This document shows, piece by piece, positions 40,073-51,599 of a DNA stretch of 64,000 nt. Positions within the stretch are counted from its first letter, which is position 1; each line of letters begins with the position of its first letter. The notes below the pieces were generated by a model, which was not told the origin of the DNA, did no database searches, and saw only the letters and a list, made by a program, of their open reading frames with translations. Made by a program: the position numbers and the translations under genes. Source of the DNA: Quillaja saponaria (taxonomy: Eukaryota > Streptophyta > Magnoliopsida > Fabales > Quillajaceae); contig CM055607.1 in assembly GCA_029379385.1 (NCBI GenBank), positions 1,550,001 through 1,614,000 on the forward strand. The letters are read 5' to 3'.

Positions 40073-41817
40073 AACAATGTCTACAAGCTTCTCCATCACC
40101 TGATTATACAAGTAATCAGATTAATTATTTGGCTAAACAAGAACGTGCTTAAGAGTCAGCGTTCAAAAATTGATTCAGTGTAGCTGAAATCAAGGAAAAG
40201 AAATCTAAAATACGATAAGTTGACTGCTGTAAAATGCATAACACCAGACATGATATTATCAGAAACCAGCTAAACATGATTTTTTTTTCTTACAGGCATT
40301 AAGTAAAAAAATACTCCCCCAAATGCACCTAGAAATATCCAGATAAAAGCAACACTGACTTTTTACCTCTTCCAAAATCTTGGACCATAGTGATTTTTTC
40401 TTCAAACTTCTTACATGTTTCTTTTGACTCTTTAATTCTGCTCTTAAAATTTCAAGGCTATCTCCTACATAAAAAAGTTAGACACAATAAGATAACGTCA
40501 CTTAAGTATAACTATGTCATTTTTGTCAAAAAGAAAAGCCAAATTAAAACAAAATCTTCCCCCATATTTGGTCAGTTCCCAGGACAGGAACGCATAGTTC
40601 AGAACTGAGGTAGACAGCGAACTATATTCATTAAGGTCGATATGTCAGACTGAAGCAAGACTGACCACTAATATAAAATACTCCTCCATCTCAGAAGAGT
40701 TCTTCTCTTTCATAAGACATATTTCCAAAAGTAGCACTAAATGCTTCATCCTCCAGTGTTACCCTATCCTATACACTAAGGGTACAAAAGCAGTCACATC
40801 ATGACTTGGTTAATCGAATAAATAAACAGCTAAAGGTGAAGAGGCTGGAAGGGATTAAGACATAATGATTAAATATCAAAATGATTTATAGTCTTGGGAT
40901 GGTTGAAAAGGACATTTATTTATTTTTCTGAAGGTACACGAAGGGAAAAACGGAACCACAGACAATATGTTTAACTCTTTGACAAATTTATATATAATAG
41001 CCTTGTAAGACTTCTTTCCTTCTACTTTCACAAGAAACACTTCAAATACTTGCAATAACTGAGACCAACCTTCTTACTAGGAGTTCAAGGACACAAATTG
41101 CTGAACTTATTCAATCAGCTAATACCAAAAATGATATAAATTATAATACATAGCTAATAGCTGGAACTTCAATTATATCAGAACCCAAAAACACAAATCT
41201 GACTATGTAACCAAATCTGAATCAAGAAAATCAGTAAACCATAAATGAATTATATAATCAGACACTAAATTAGAATCAAATTTAAGGAATATACAAAACG
41301 CAGTTCAAAATAATTATAACATCACCATTCAATTCCAGACTGCTGATTCGATTAAAGGGAAGTTAATGCAAAGACCCTATAAATCGTTATCGTAAGAAAT
41401 AATCAATGACTACAAATTGGAGAGAACAAAAAAAAAAACACAGATCGAACAGAATTCGTAAGATAGTATTCTAAGCATAAATAGATAACTAGTTAGAGCG
41501 AGAGAGATTTACCCACAAAAAGAAAATGAGTTGGATCTGCGAGTAGTCAGATTCTTTATCTATGTCTTTTTGGAACAGTAACGAGTGTAAGAAAACGAGA
41601 GTAATCAAAGAAATAGAAGCTGCTACACTGGTAGTGCCGATGACAATAAATGCCGGTGATGGTGAAGGAAACGATCTTCAAGCGAAATCTAAGGAACCAA
41701 GGAGACGACCAAAACCCACGGGAAGAAAGCACAGCGAGACAAAGAAATGAGGCACAGTTGAGTCAGTAATCTCATACTCTATGACTGCCACACGCAAAGG
41801 ACAGAGAGATCTCACAC
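40073..41817 (-). pseudogene. Truncated, internally deleted PSI1 copy
   Basis: It carries part of PSI1 exon 7 (cut at the duplication breakpoint after VMEKLVDIV), a full copy of exon 6 (near 40366-40463, with a few changes such as Ala to Glu after GDSL), and then, through a deletion junction near 40958, the PSI1 leader intron and leader exon up to about 41800. The ATG exon and exons 2-5 are missing, so no PSI1 protein can be made. The deletion junction shares CCA with both parental sequences. The leader donor site (near 41540) is intact, so a non-coding transcript is possible. Confidence 0.88.
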
Positions 41818-42145
41818 AGGATTTTGGACAGAAGGGTCAAAAATCTACTATTTTTATATAAAATAGTAATTATTTTAGTTTAATAGTTAAAATGAGGTGT
41901 TTTCAAAATACAATTTCTAGATCCGAACTGGTATGCCAGGTCACATTTTTTCTCAGATGATACACTCGTACTTGGCGCGCGAGTGGAGGGTGAAACCGGC
42001 TTTTGTAAAGCCAGTTTCACCCTACTTTTGTCTCCTCGCGGGACCGTTCGATGGGCCCGTAAAAGACAAAATTTTGTCTTAAACCGATTTTTGTAAAGTC
42101 GGTTTCAGACCCTGTAATGGCTACCCTGCACGCTGCATGGTAGCC

Positions 42146-42169
42146 TGCATCGCTAGGCCTAGCGATGCA
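42146..42169. repeat. 24-bp perfect palindrome in the left terminal repeat
   Basis: The sequence starts TGCATCGCTAGG and is followed at once by its own reverse complement with no loop. The right terminal repeat retains only part of it (GCTAGGCAGC near 43765). It may help hairpin or cruciform formation in this element family. Confidence 0.9.
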
Positions 42170-43722
42170 CTACCGAGTCCCTCCCCCCTTCCCCCTCCTC
42201 CCTCCTCAATAATTCCCTCCTCTTCCTCAATTTAATTCAAACATACAAATACAATAATTATTTTTTTCATGATAATTACATTAAAACATACAAATTCAAA
42301 TTATTATTTTTATGAGTTTTGGAAAAATTTAATGAGTTTTTGAATTTTTTTTTTAAATATATGATAATTTATAAATGAATTTTTGTGAAATATATGATAA
42401 TTTTAAAATTTTAGAATTTAAGATTTTGGACAATTTTTTAATTTTATCATAAATATTTTTAAAATTCATGATATCTTTTAAATATAAAGTATATATTAAT
42501 AGTTTATGATATATTTAAATTTTAAAATGTATGATAAATTTAAAATTTATAGTGTATGACAGTTTTTAAATTTTTAAATTTGGTATTTTTAGAATTTAAG
42601 ATTTTTGGTAATTTTTTTAATTCTATAGTGTATCATAAATTTTTTTTATTATAGTTTATGATATTTTAAAATTTTAAAATTCATGATATTGTAAATTATT
42701 AAATTTTACTAAATTTTTTAAATTTAAAGTATATAATTTTTAAACTTATTTGAAATGATTTAGAAAAAATAAAAATATTAAATTATTTTAAAAATTAATG
42801 GAACACACTTATATTAATCAAATACATATTATGAATACTATAATTTATTTAAAAAAACTTGCCACACATTTGACGATAATGAATAAATATGTGTGTCATT
42901 GTTTAACAACATTACTGATTAAATTAAGTGTCACGTAATTACTATTTTAAACTTATAAATATTATTTATAAATTTAAACTTTAAAAAGTTAATAATTTAT
43001 CATATCATAAATATACTAATTATTGCAATTATCATAAAAATTACAATTATCATAAAAATTACAATTACAACAAATTTTTAATTATAACAAATAATAAAAA
43101 TTAATATTTCAACAATTATAATATAAAACTACTGCAAGTATAGGTACATATATACAATAATAATAAATACAACTTTATGACTTACCAGGTAAGAACCAAA
43201 TGAGCAAAAAGTATCAATACCGGCAACGTGATTTCAACAATAATCCTAAAAAAAATATAAATAAACTTAGAATAATAGAACATATATATCATGTAACATT
43301 AAATGGTTTATATAATTGCTATTTATATTTTATTTTTACAAAATTGAAATAGTATACGTATTTTAAGTAATTAATAAGTAAATATTACTAATTATAATAA
43401 ATAATATAAATTAAATAGTATACATAAAAAATTAATTAGTATACATAATAAAATTTTCAATAAGAAAATAATTTAATTTAACTAATAATAATAATAATAA
43501 ATTTTTAAATTAAAATTTGTATAACTTACCAAGACGTGGGGAAGATCAAAAGAGGAAAAACGTAAAAATATTAAGGGAGAAAAGAAATGAAAGTGATGAG
43601 GAATGAAGGTGATGATAAGGAATGAAGGTAATGATGAGGAATGAAACTGATGAGAGTGTCTTCTCCTCTGCCTCTGTATTTATAGAGGATAAGACACTTG
43701 CAGAGGGGTGGATTATTTGCGT

Positions 43723-43724
<2 letters not shown>

Positions 43725-43753
<29 letters not shown>
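43725..43753. repeat. 29-base G run
   Basis: An uninterrupted G homopolymer in the right terminal repeat, facing a C-rich stretch (near 42182-42200) in the left one. Long G runs are prone to replication slippage and to sequencing error, so the true length is uncertain. Confidence 0.8.
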
Positions 43754-43756
<3 letters not shown>

Positions 43757-44126
43757 GGACATGATCGCTAGGCAGCAGGGTAGCCTGCAAAGCTGGAGAC
43801 TACCCTGCAGCGTGTAGGGTAGGCTCCAATCTGAAACCGACTTTTGTGAAGCCGGTTTCAGATAAATGTTTGTCCCCCGCACGGGTCCCATGGGAGGACA
43901 AAAGCAAGATGAAACCGGCTTTTCAAAAGCCGATTTCATCCTCCACTCGGGCACCACGCGCGAGTGCATGATCTGGGAATGATAATGAGCTGGCATGCCA
44001 GGTCGGACCCATAAACTGTATTTTCAAAACACGGTTTCATATTTTACCCTATTCTAGCTTTTAAACTAAAAAAATTACCATTTTATACAAAAATTAAAAA
44101 ATTTAGACCTTTATGTCTAAAATTCT

Positions 44127-46251
44127 ATCACTTACTATGAATTTCTCTCTCTCTCTCTCTCTCACTGCATAAGTGGAAAAATGGTCAAAACCCAAACCCA
44201 CCTGCCTGTATTTTTTTACTCACCTAATTTTTAAAAGTTAATCTGCTGACTTGGATCGCCACGGTTAACGTGCCCGTCCTAGTCTCTTATTTTTTAAATT
44301 AAATAAATTCAAGCTAGAAATAAGTTAACATGAGAAACTCTTTTCTCAAAATTAAATCACATAAATTATTAGACATAACAATCTTGCACCCACAACCTGC
44401 TTAATAGTAAAGAATTAAAGTCGTACAAATTCGAGTATGCAAAAATATATTTATAGAGAAGGATAGTCTCAAACTAGAACAAGTAAATATTACAAAATGT
44501 TCAATTGGTGTACAGATTATAAAATATAATTGTTAACTGAGAGTCTAATTTATAGATTTGGAACATTTGTTTTAAGGTTGCCATTGAACCTCTAATTATC
44601 AGAAATAATTCTAGATAAGTTTTTGACTTTTTAGATTACATATGATACCAAAACTGTCTAATTTATTTTTTATCCTATTATACATTAACATTTTCTTTAA
44701 CCTAATCTTCTCTCGTACCAAAATATTTTATTAATAACAATATTAAAAAAAATTATGCAATATATAAACTAAATATCATTTTTATATATGTCCTTAATCT
44801 TACCTAAAAAGTGTGGGGTGAGAATACTTGTAAAAAAATATAAAAAATTACAGTATAGAATTATGAATTTGATTACTAATTGGTGAGCAAATGTTTCAAT
44901 TTGTTCTTTCTTCTAAACGAAGCCATGTATCTTTATACGATCAAAATAACTATTGCTCATTTATGATGATTAGGGGTGGCAATGAGCCGAGCTAGCTCGT
45001 GAACAGCTCGTGAGCTACTCGTTAAGAGCTCGGATCAAGCTCGGCTCGTTTTCTAAACGAGCCGATCTTGAGCTTTATTTTAAGCTTGTTTAGTAAAACG
45101 AGCCGAGCTCAATCTTTCCAAAGCTCGGCTCGTGAGCTCGTGAGCTAGCTCGTTTAATATTATTTAATAATTTTTTTATTATTTATATATACATTTATAA
45201 TAAATATATTTATATACAACAAAACTAACACAAATTGTTACTTGGTTTAGTGGTAAACTGCACAAATTTTCACTAAGAGGTCATGGGTTCGACTCTCCTT
45301 GCCTACAAAATATTTTTAGAATTTTCAAAAAATTTCACGAGCCCTTAACGAGCCGAGCCGAGCTTTGCCAAAGCTCGGCTCGTTGACACCCCTAATCATG
45401 ATCCCATTTTGGTCAACTCCTACATGATGGGAAGTAGGATGAGAATGATGGAATACTTGAAATTTACATCGCAGTCGAAGATTCCAACACCCAATAGTTT
45501 TTACTACATCTGATGGCAAACGTCTGTTATGTTTTTGATTCGCACAAAATTTTGTTTCAAGATTGCAGACGCAACCAAAATTTAATGATTGTACTTGTTA
45601 ATCTTCCACTCCTTTTTCTTTTCTTAACCATGTATGGGTACCCAACTGCTGCAAAAACCTACAGCAACTATACATTAAACAAGCCTTATGCAAAATAAAA
45701 ATTCTGGAGAAGCAAAGGCTGCAGTAGCTCAGCTTACAATTACAACATTAAACACTGAATTTATTGGATCGTTTTCCTTTCAGTTACCCTAAAAAGATTC
45801 GGGGGTAAGTGATACAACATGAAATGGGATGCACGGTACATGAGAATTTGAGGATAATATGATTAGCTCAGTAACATTCACAATTTTACTGAACAATAAT
45901 GCATCATTGTCAGCTGCAATGAGGAGAACGTGAGTCTTGTAGGACCCAGCACAGAAACTGAACGCCTTCATAGTTCCAAAATCAAGCAAGCCGCTCCACT
46001 TCTCTTGGTCCACCACTGAGTACACATCACAAGACAAGTAACAGCAATTCATCTTGCTGCCAAAAGAATACGTAGAAATAACAAAATGCATGCTAAAGAA
46101 GGAAAAACCTTAATAACGAACTAGAAAAGTTCTATATCCATAAAAAGAGAAATGAATTTCTGCCTATCCAGAAAAACACAAACTGAATTTTAAGAGCATA
46201 ATGGTGCACAATATTTGTAATAGAAAACAGAAGCATCAGATGTATTGTACC
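44127..46251. other. Spacer between the inserted element and PTP1 copy 2
   Basis: Apart from the hAT-like insertion, this is the counterpart of about 33420-35204 and contains the PTP1 copy 2 3' flank. No gene is present. Small deletions and point changes distinguish it from copy 1. Confidence 0.55.
44971..45394. mobile_element. 424-bp non-autonomous hAT-like element with tRNA-like module
   Basis: The matching site in copy 1 (near 34300) is empty, proving insertion. Ends are TAGGGGTGGCAATGAGCCGA and its near reverse complement ending CACCCCTA. The flanking 8-mers ATGATGAT and ATCATGAT (7 of 8 identical) fit the 8-bp target duplication of hAT elements. GAGCC/GGCTC repeats fill both ends. Near the right end, GGTTTAGTGGTA (about 45244) and GGTTCGACTCT (about 45287) resemble the A and B boxes of a tRNA-type Pol III promoter. 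There is no coding frame. Confidence 0.88.
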
Positions 46252-49200
46252 TCACTGTTGATATGAGATCAGGTCTTCCAACTCATCTATGATGGTTTCA
46301 TAGCAGAAAATATATTGATCCTGACATAACGGGGAAAGAGCAGAGTCAGCATAAAGTCTAAAGAAAAAGGTATTTAAGAAGGGTCAGGTTTGGAACATCT
46401 AATGAATGTTAAAAAATATATATATTCACAAATTTTTACAGTGGAAGAATATAAGTTCATCATCTCTCTACAAAATTACAAAAGTAATTGGAAGTCAGAA
46501 ATATCAGTATTATTATCACTGTGACAGCTTCCTGGCAACTCAACTAAAAGAGGGACTTCTCATTTTGCACCCTAATATGCAATATGTTACTCAAGAATCA
46601 CTCAAACTCACTGTTATATCTTAAAGATTGAAGGGGTACAAGTCCAAATTATCATACATTTTCAGACAATGAGACAACAATACAATAATGATGGATCAAT
46701 GGATGTAGAGACAGATTATAGTTACCAGCCAAAAACAAGAGCATAAACATCACCTTACCATTTGTAGGCATAAAAGTTATGAAAAGGATAAATAAATTAT
46801 ATTAAAAGTTTAAATTTCAATTTTTCATATGACCTACTAGGATAGGACATAGTCAACCAAAGAACCAAAAATTCTATGGATTTACTTTGTCCACGACTAC
46901 ATAGAAGTGTCAATTTTGTCCTCCAAGCCAAGCTATACGGGCAAGGGCAGGTTTGTCTCCTGCTTCGAAGGAGAAGAGAGAAATACACATCTTCAAGACA
47001 AGTCAGCCTCATTTTCGTAAAATGAAATCAGGTTTGGTTTCTTTATCGCTAGGCTTGTACTTACTTTTGAAGCGCGTAAGTGAATTAGTATGTAGTCTAT
47101 TTCATAACATGAAATTACTAGCCAAAATTGGAAAATGGATAATTGATTACTGGATTGTGTTAGAGCTACCTTTGTTTGAACCATTCTAGCTCGCTGAGAC
47201 CTGAAGACAGTTATGGTATTAGCAAGATCTAAAGCAGTCATGTCACCAGAAAGGATTCTTTGAATTGTGTTATGGATTGTGCAGTATGTTCCAGTTCTCC
47301 CAATACCTGCACTAAGCAAGAGAGAGACATCCACTCAGAATGATATGGGCAACAGGGCATGTGATTTATCATGAACAAGTTATATTACTGACAACCATTA
47401 GCTTACCTGCAGTGCACCAATATTGGGCCAAACTTGGGTGGTAAATGGCACATTCTCTTGAGAATTTCACGGACAGCAAAAGTGTCCTCTGGTGCTCCAT
47501 GGTCAGGCCATTGAGGATACTGAATATGCAAAACAGACAAAGGTGCTTCCTCTGACTGCAACAAATACCGTTACTATCTGGTGTAAGGATCCTAACCCTA
47601 TACAAACATACCTATGTGTGTGCACTGTGCGTGTGAGCGCATTATCTTCACTTTTTCAATTTTGCAAAGATTAGACGATGATACAAAAAGCTACATGTTT
47701 TCCATTTCTAGCATGCATCATTTCTGACATATTTAGCTCACCTCTTTATGCTTCACCTCCAAGTGGCGCAACACCAGTGAAGTATCAGTAGTTTTTATCC
47801 ATTTACTGACAATAGATATATTGCCAAATTCTCTAGGACCATCCTCAGCTTGAAAATAATCTGCACACTTTACCTCCTGCACAAAGATTTTAAGCAAATG
47901 AAAGTATAAATACCATAGATTAATTACAGAAGGCATAGTTACAATGGCCAAAAGACATATGGGCATGAGAACAAAATGAAAGGCACAAATTGTGAATTCT
48001 TTCAAAGTTCAAACTTCAAAGTTATAATGAAAATAAGAAGTCAACAATAATAAAAATCATCACAGAGGAACCTATGTTAGTGAATACAAAACAAAATCGC
48101 TTTATTTAACAATCCTCTTTCAAGAGAAAACCAATTTGGCAATTCTTATTTGTACATGTACACATTTATTCAAAGAGGGTAAAAGGGGCACGATTGATGT
48201 ACACGTGAAGTTTACCAAAAAGAAAAAAAATACAGCACAAGATAAACAGAGTAAGAAAAAAAGAAAAGAAATGTAGATCCATAATGATCCAATTAAGTCC
48301 CCCTAGGGGAGAGCAGTTGATGAAGAACAGATAAATTCACCATCATTCAATAAAAAGTCTGGAGCTCCCCTTTACTCCTCTCAGAATTCTCAACCACCAG
48401 CTTATTCCTTCCCAGCTAAGCAAACCATGCTAAACTGAGTGGAGCCAATCTCCATGATATAAGCCTTCTACTAGAACCTTCCCAACCTAAGCCAATACCT
48501 CCATCATGGAACTTGGCACAACATAGCATGACCAGAAAACCCTAGATAATTCAAACACCAGCAACCCAGAACTAAACAAGTAATGATGCACGGACTCATC
48601 AACAACAAGAGATATATTACCTCGCTTACAGAGTGAATTACCTTGTTATTGTCAACCAACCTAGTAAGCATCACAACAGCAGGACAGTTATACTGGATAA
48701 CCATCTCCCAGAAATCCTCACAGGTATGTGGTAGCGGGCCTTGGGTGGCAATAAATCGAGAAATGCTTTCAGAGGGAGAGGTCTACATATAAGAGTCATC
48801 ATAAAGGATCTAAGTGAAAACGTAATTCCAAAGGCTCATTTAAATTTCATAATTAAAGACAAAAGCAAATAAAAGTATAGTGTACAAGTTTCTACCGAGA
48901 TTATGCTTGCATTGATGTACCCCTGAGCAGAAGGTCTGTTATCTGAGCAAGAGTTCAGGATTAACCTATCCTTGTCAACTGAAATATTATGGAAATAAAA
49001 CTAATCAAGATTAGAAATCTTCATCTTCATCAGTAATTAGAGATATCCATTTATTCAAATAACTTCAACTTTTGGAAGAAAAGTCAAGCTCAGCAATTAC
49101 ATGGTAACACATCAGTATAGCGGTTTTTGTTCAAATTCACACTGTTAAGAGCTACCGTGCATCTTCTTTCCGTCTCAGATTTTGTTATCCTATTCGCCTG

Positions 49201-49791
49201 AAAGAATAAAATATATTAATACCAAGACTAATAGAACAAAAAATTCGGGCACATCGTAAGGAAGGAAAAAAAATATAACTGAATATTCCAAGTATATACA
49301 TCCAAACAAAACATAAGGTCCCAAAAGCTTCAACAAGATATTCATTCTACATCCTCTTCCATTTCCTTTTAGGATTTGGTTTTTTACTGATTAAAGAATG
49401 AAAACAGCTATTGACTCCATCTACAAAACAAGCACAAACTATATCGTAAAGCATGAAAGGTAAATGCTACTTAGTTCACGAAAATGTCAAGGTTATCCCC
49501 ATTTTTCATCAATCATTCTAAACGTATTTTTCAAAAGAAGGAAGAAAAAAAAAAAAAAAAGTAATCCAGAGGCACAAGCAGTCAAACCTCCAAGTAAGCG
49601 AACTCTTGATTGATCGCGCCAGGTGACTGGAGCTTCTCGTTGAAGATTCTAAGTGCTTCAGAGCAGTTCTTAACCTGATCGGGGGTGAGAGCGATTCTCG
49701 GCGGACATTCGGCCGAGAAATCCATCTGTTTACCAGAAAACGGTGGGGAAGAAGAATTTGTGAAAGATTTGCAGGAGGAAGAAGCGGCCAT
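46252..49791 (-). CDS. PTP1: Protein-tyrosine phosphatase PTP1, copy 2
   Basis: Tandem paralogue of the gene at 35205-38749, with the same eight-exon structure: 49791-49588, 49197-49101, 48978-48896, 48782-48642, 47876-47742, 47555-47407, 47311-47170 and 46320-46252. The frame is complete at 339 residues and every splice junction keeps [20 protein letters not shown] and [11 protein letters not shown] are unchanged, so catalysis is possible. I count about 28 amino-acid differences from copy 1, several at conserved spots: HTFEDFW to [15 protein letters not shown] to [12 protein letters not shown] to DNNK, and RIGMVQT to RARMVQT beside the Q loop. Silent differences look far fewer. The gene keeps about 1.3 kb of the original upstream region but its downstream side was rearranged by two insertions. 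It may be diverging in function or decaying. Confidence 0.9.
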
Positions 49792-51599
49792 TGCCGATCG
49801 TCGCTGCCGGTGGGTGCGAGAGCGAGTAGAAATGAAATTCCCCAGTTGCGTTGAGTCGGGCGTTAATTGCGTTTGCTTTTGTTATAATTTAAGATCAAGT
49901 TTGGTTAGCTCCTTTTATTGACTTCTCTACCGTCCCCGCAATTGATTTGATTGGGTGCTTTTGGATTAGACTCGGTCGGATTCGTGGGGCTTTTGCTGGT
50001 AATTACTAATAATATAGTCATTATATGATGTTTTTCAACGCAATCAAAGGGACAATAATTGGGTTTGTGATGGACTGAGCCGCCAGTCTAATTTGTTAAG
50101 AAACTTTTTGGGCTTGGCCCAATCACTTATCAAATTTAAACCATAAAGTTTTTATTTTATTTTATATATAAATTTAAACCATGAAGTTTGAACTATTGAA
50201 AAATCGAATCCCTATAATAACTATATCTAATCTAAGTAATTTTTTTTTTTTGGTCCCTACAAAATTTTCTGTACATTGAAAGGTATCTTCCGCATTTTCA
50301 TAAATCTCTCATGTTATGAAAATGAGATGGGATTTTATAGTATTTGAAAACTAAAAAATTGAATAAAAAAATATATTACTCGTATTAAATTTTTTCACAT
50401 ATTAGTTTTATTTGACCAATTATTTTATTTTTTAAAATTTATTATTCACAACATTATCAGCTTAGACATATTATTGTATTAAAAGTATTAGTTTGAAAGA
50501 AAAAAAATTAAATTGATGTTATATTAAAATATTAATTAATGCATCAACCTATCTTGATAGGTGTCACTTGTATCATCATATTATTTTCATAACAATTATA
50601 TAATATTATGTGAATTTTTAACTTTTAAAAGAATATTTTGTTACATAGATTTTTTATTTTTATTTTGACATATCTTTTAACAAAACAAAATAAAATTTAG
50701 AATCAATATTAATTGCATTTAAACATAGAATTTTTCTTTCTTATTGATAAGCTCTGATAAGCAGTTTAGAAATCATTCAAAAAATTAGTCATTACAATAA
50801 TAATTTGATATTCTTTTTATTGAAGTTAACACATTTTTGTTTATAAATAGATACATCAAATTAAGTTTATTCATGTAATTATAAGCTATATTATTATTTG
50901 TAAAGTATAGGTAGTGAGTGTAAATTAAAAAAATTTTGTTTAAAAAGAAATATTTGTAACAAATACTAAACAAAAGTGTGAGAATGAAAAAGATTGGAGG
51001 GAAACAAAAAATAAAATTAAGAGAGGAAAAACAAGATAAAGAATAGAGAAACAAATAATAGAAATTAGATTTAAGAAAATATAAAAAAATTATATTTTAT
51101 ATAATTAACTTATAAAAAATGTGAGAGAATTACTGAATGACGTAATTACAAAATATAATAATTTATTAAATATAAAATATAGTTAATAATTGATGTAATT
51201 ATTATATGTCAAATTATAGATAAGTTTATTAATGATGTGTAACATATTATCTTTGAAAAAAATTATGCTAAAATATGATATATAATTAATCACACCTTTT
51301 TCTTTAAGTAAAAATTAAAGTGAATCTTAAATTCTTTTAATGCTAAAAAACAAACCAACTAGCATCTTCCTCGTAGTAAATATTTCAAATATATAATTAA
51401 CCACACCTTCATTTTATAGGACAGGATTCGCTAATTAGCTCAAAAGGAAAAAAAAAAGAAAAAAAAAGACAAGATTTGCTTCAGATTAGTAAATAGGTAG
51501 CTGCAAAACCCTAACGACCTAAAACCCCAGGCATTCAGTTTCTGAGCTTCTCTTCTCTGTATACTGCAAACGGGACCGAGAATCCGGCAAGATACCGCC
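49792..51599. other. Promoters between PTP1 copy 2 and the PORR gene
   Basis: 49792-51102 repeats the PTP1 copy 1 flank; 51103-51599 is unique. PTP1 copy 2 and the PORR gene are transcribed away from each other, so this 1.8 kb serves as the upstream region of both. No other gene is seen. Confidence 0.55.

Larger units (their letters stand above)
41818..44126. mobile_element. 2.3-kb non-autonomous DNA element with long terminal inverted repeats
   Basis: Absent from the first copy of the duplication, so an insertion. The left end begins AGGATTTTGGACA; the right end, reversed, begins AGAATTTTAGACA. Inverted similarity continues for about 370-390 bp on each side, including TATAAAATAGTAATT against TATAAAATGGTAATT, a GCATGCCAG-type motif, and GAAACCGGCTTTT blocks. 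The interior (about 42200-43550) is very AT-rich and holds no transposase frame. Long terminal repeats suggest a Mutator-like element. Candidate 9-bp flanks ATCTCACAC and ATCACTTAC match at only 6 of 9 positions, so the superfamily call is tentative. Confidence 0.8.
40073..51102. repeat. Tandem segmental duplication, copy 2
   Basis: Direct repeat of 28042-40072. Relative to copy 1 it lacks about 28935-32459, lacks a further stretch of roughly 65 bp (near 32720 in copy 1) plus small gaps, and has gained two insertions at 41818-44126 and 44971-45394. These changes account for most of the size difference. Introns and spacers remain nearly identical, so the event is fairly recent. Confidence 0.9.

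Noticed and set aside
43571..43996. Minus-strand 141-codon frame with a long proline run
   Set aside because: The prolines come from the G homopolymer in the terminal repeat of the inserted element; no domain is visible.
45241..45300. tRNA gene
   Set aside because: Only A- and B-box-like motifs are present; I could not form a cloverleaf with acceptor and anticodon stems.
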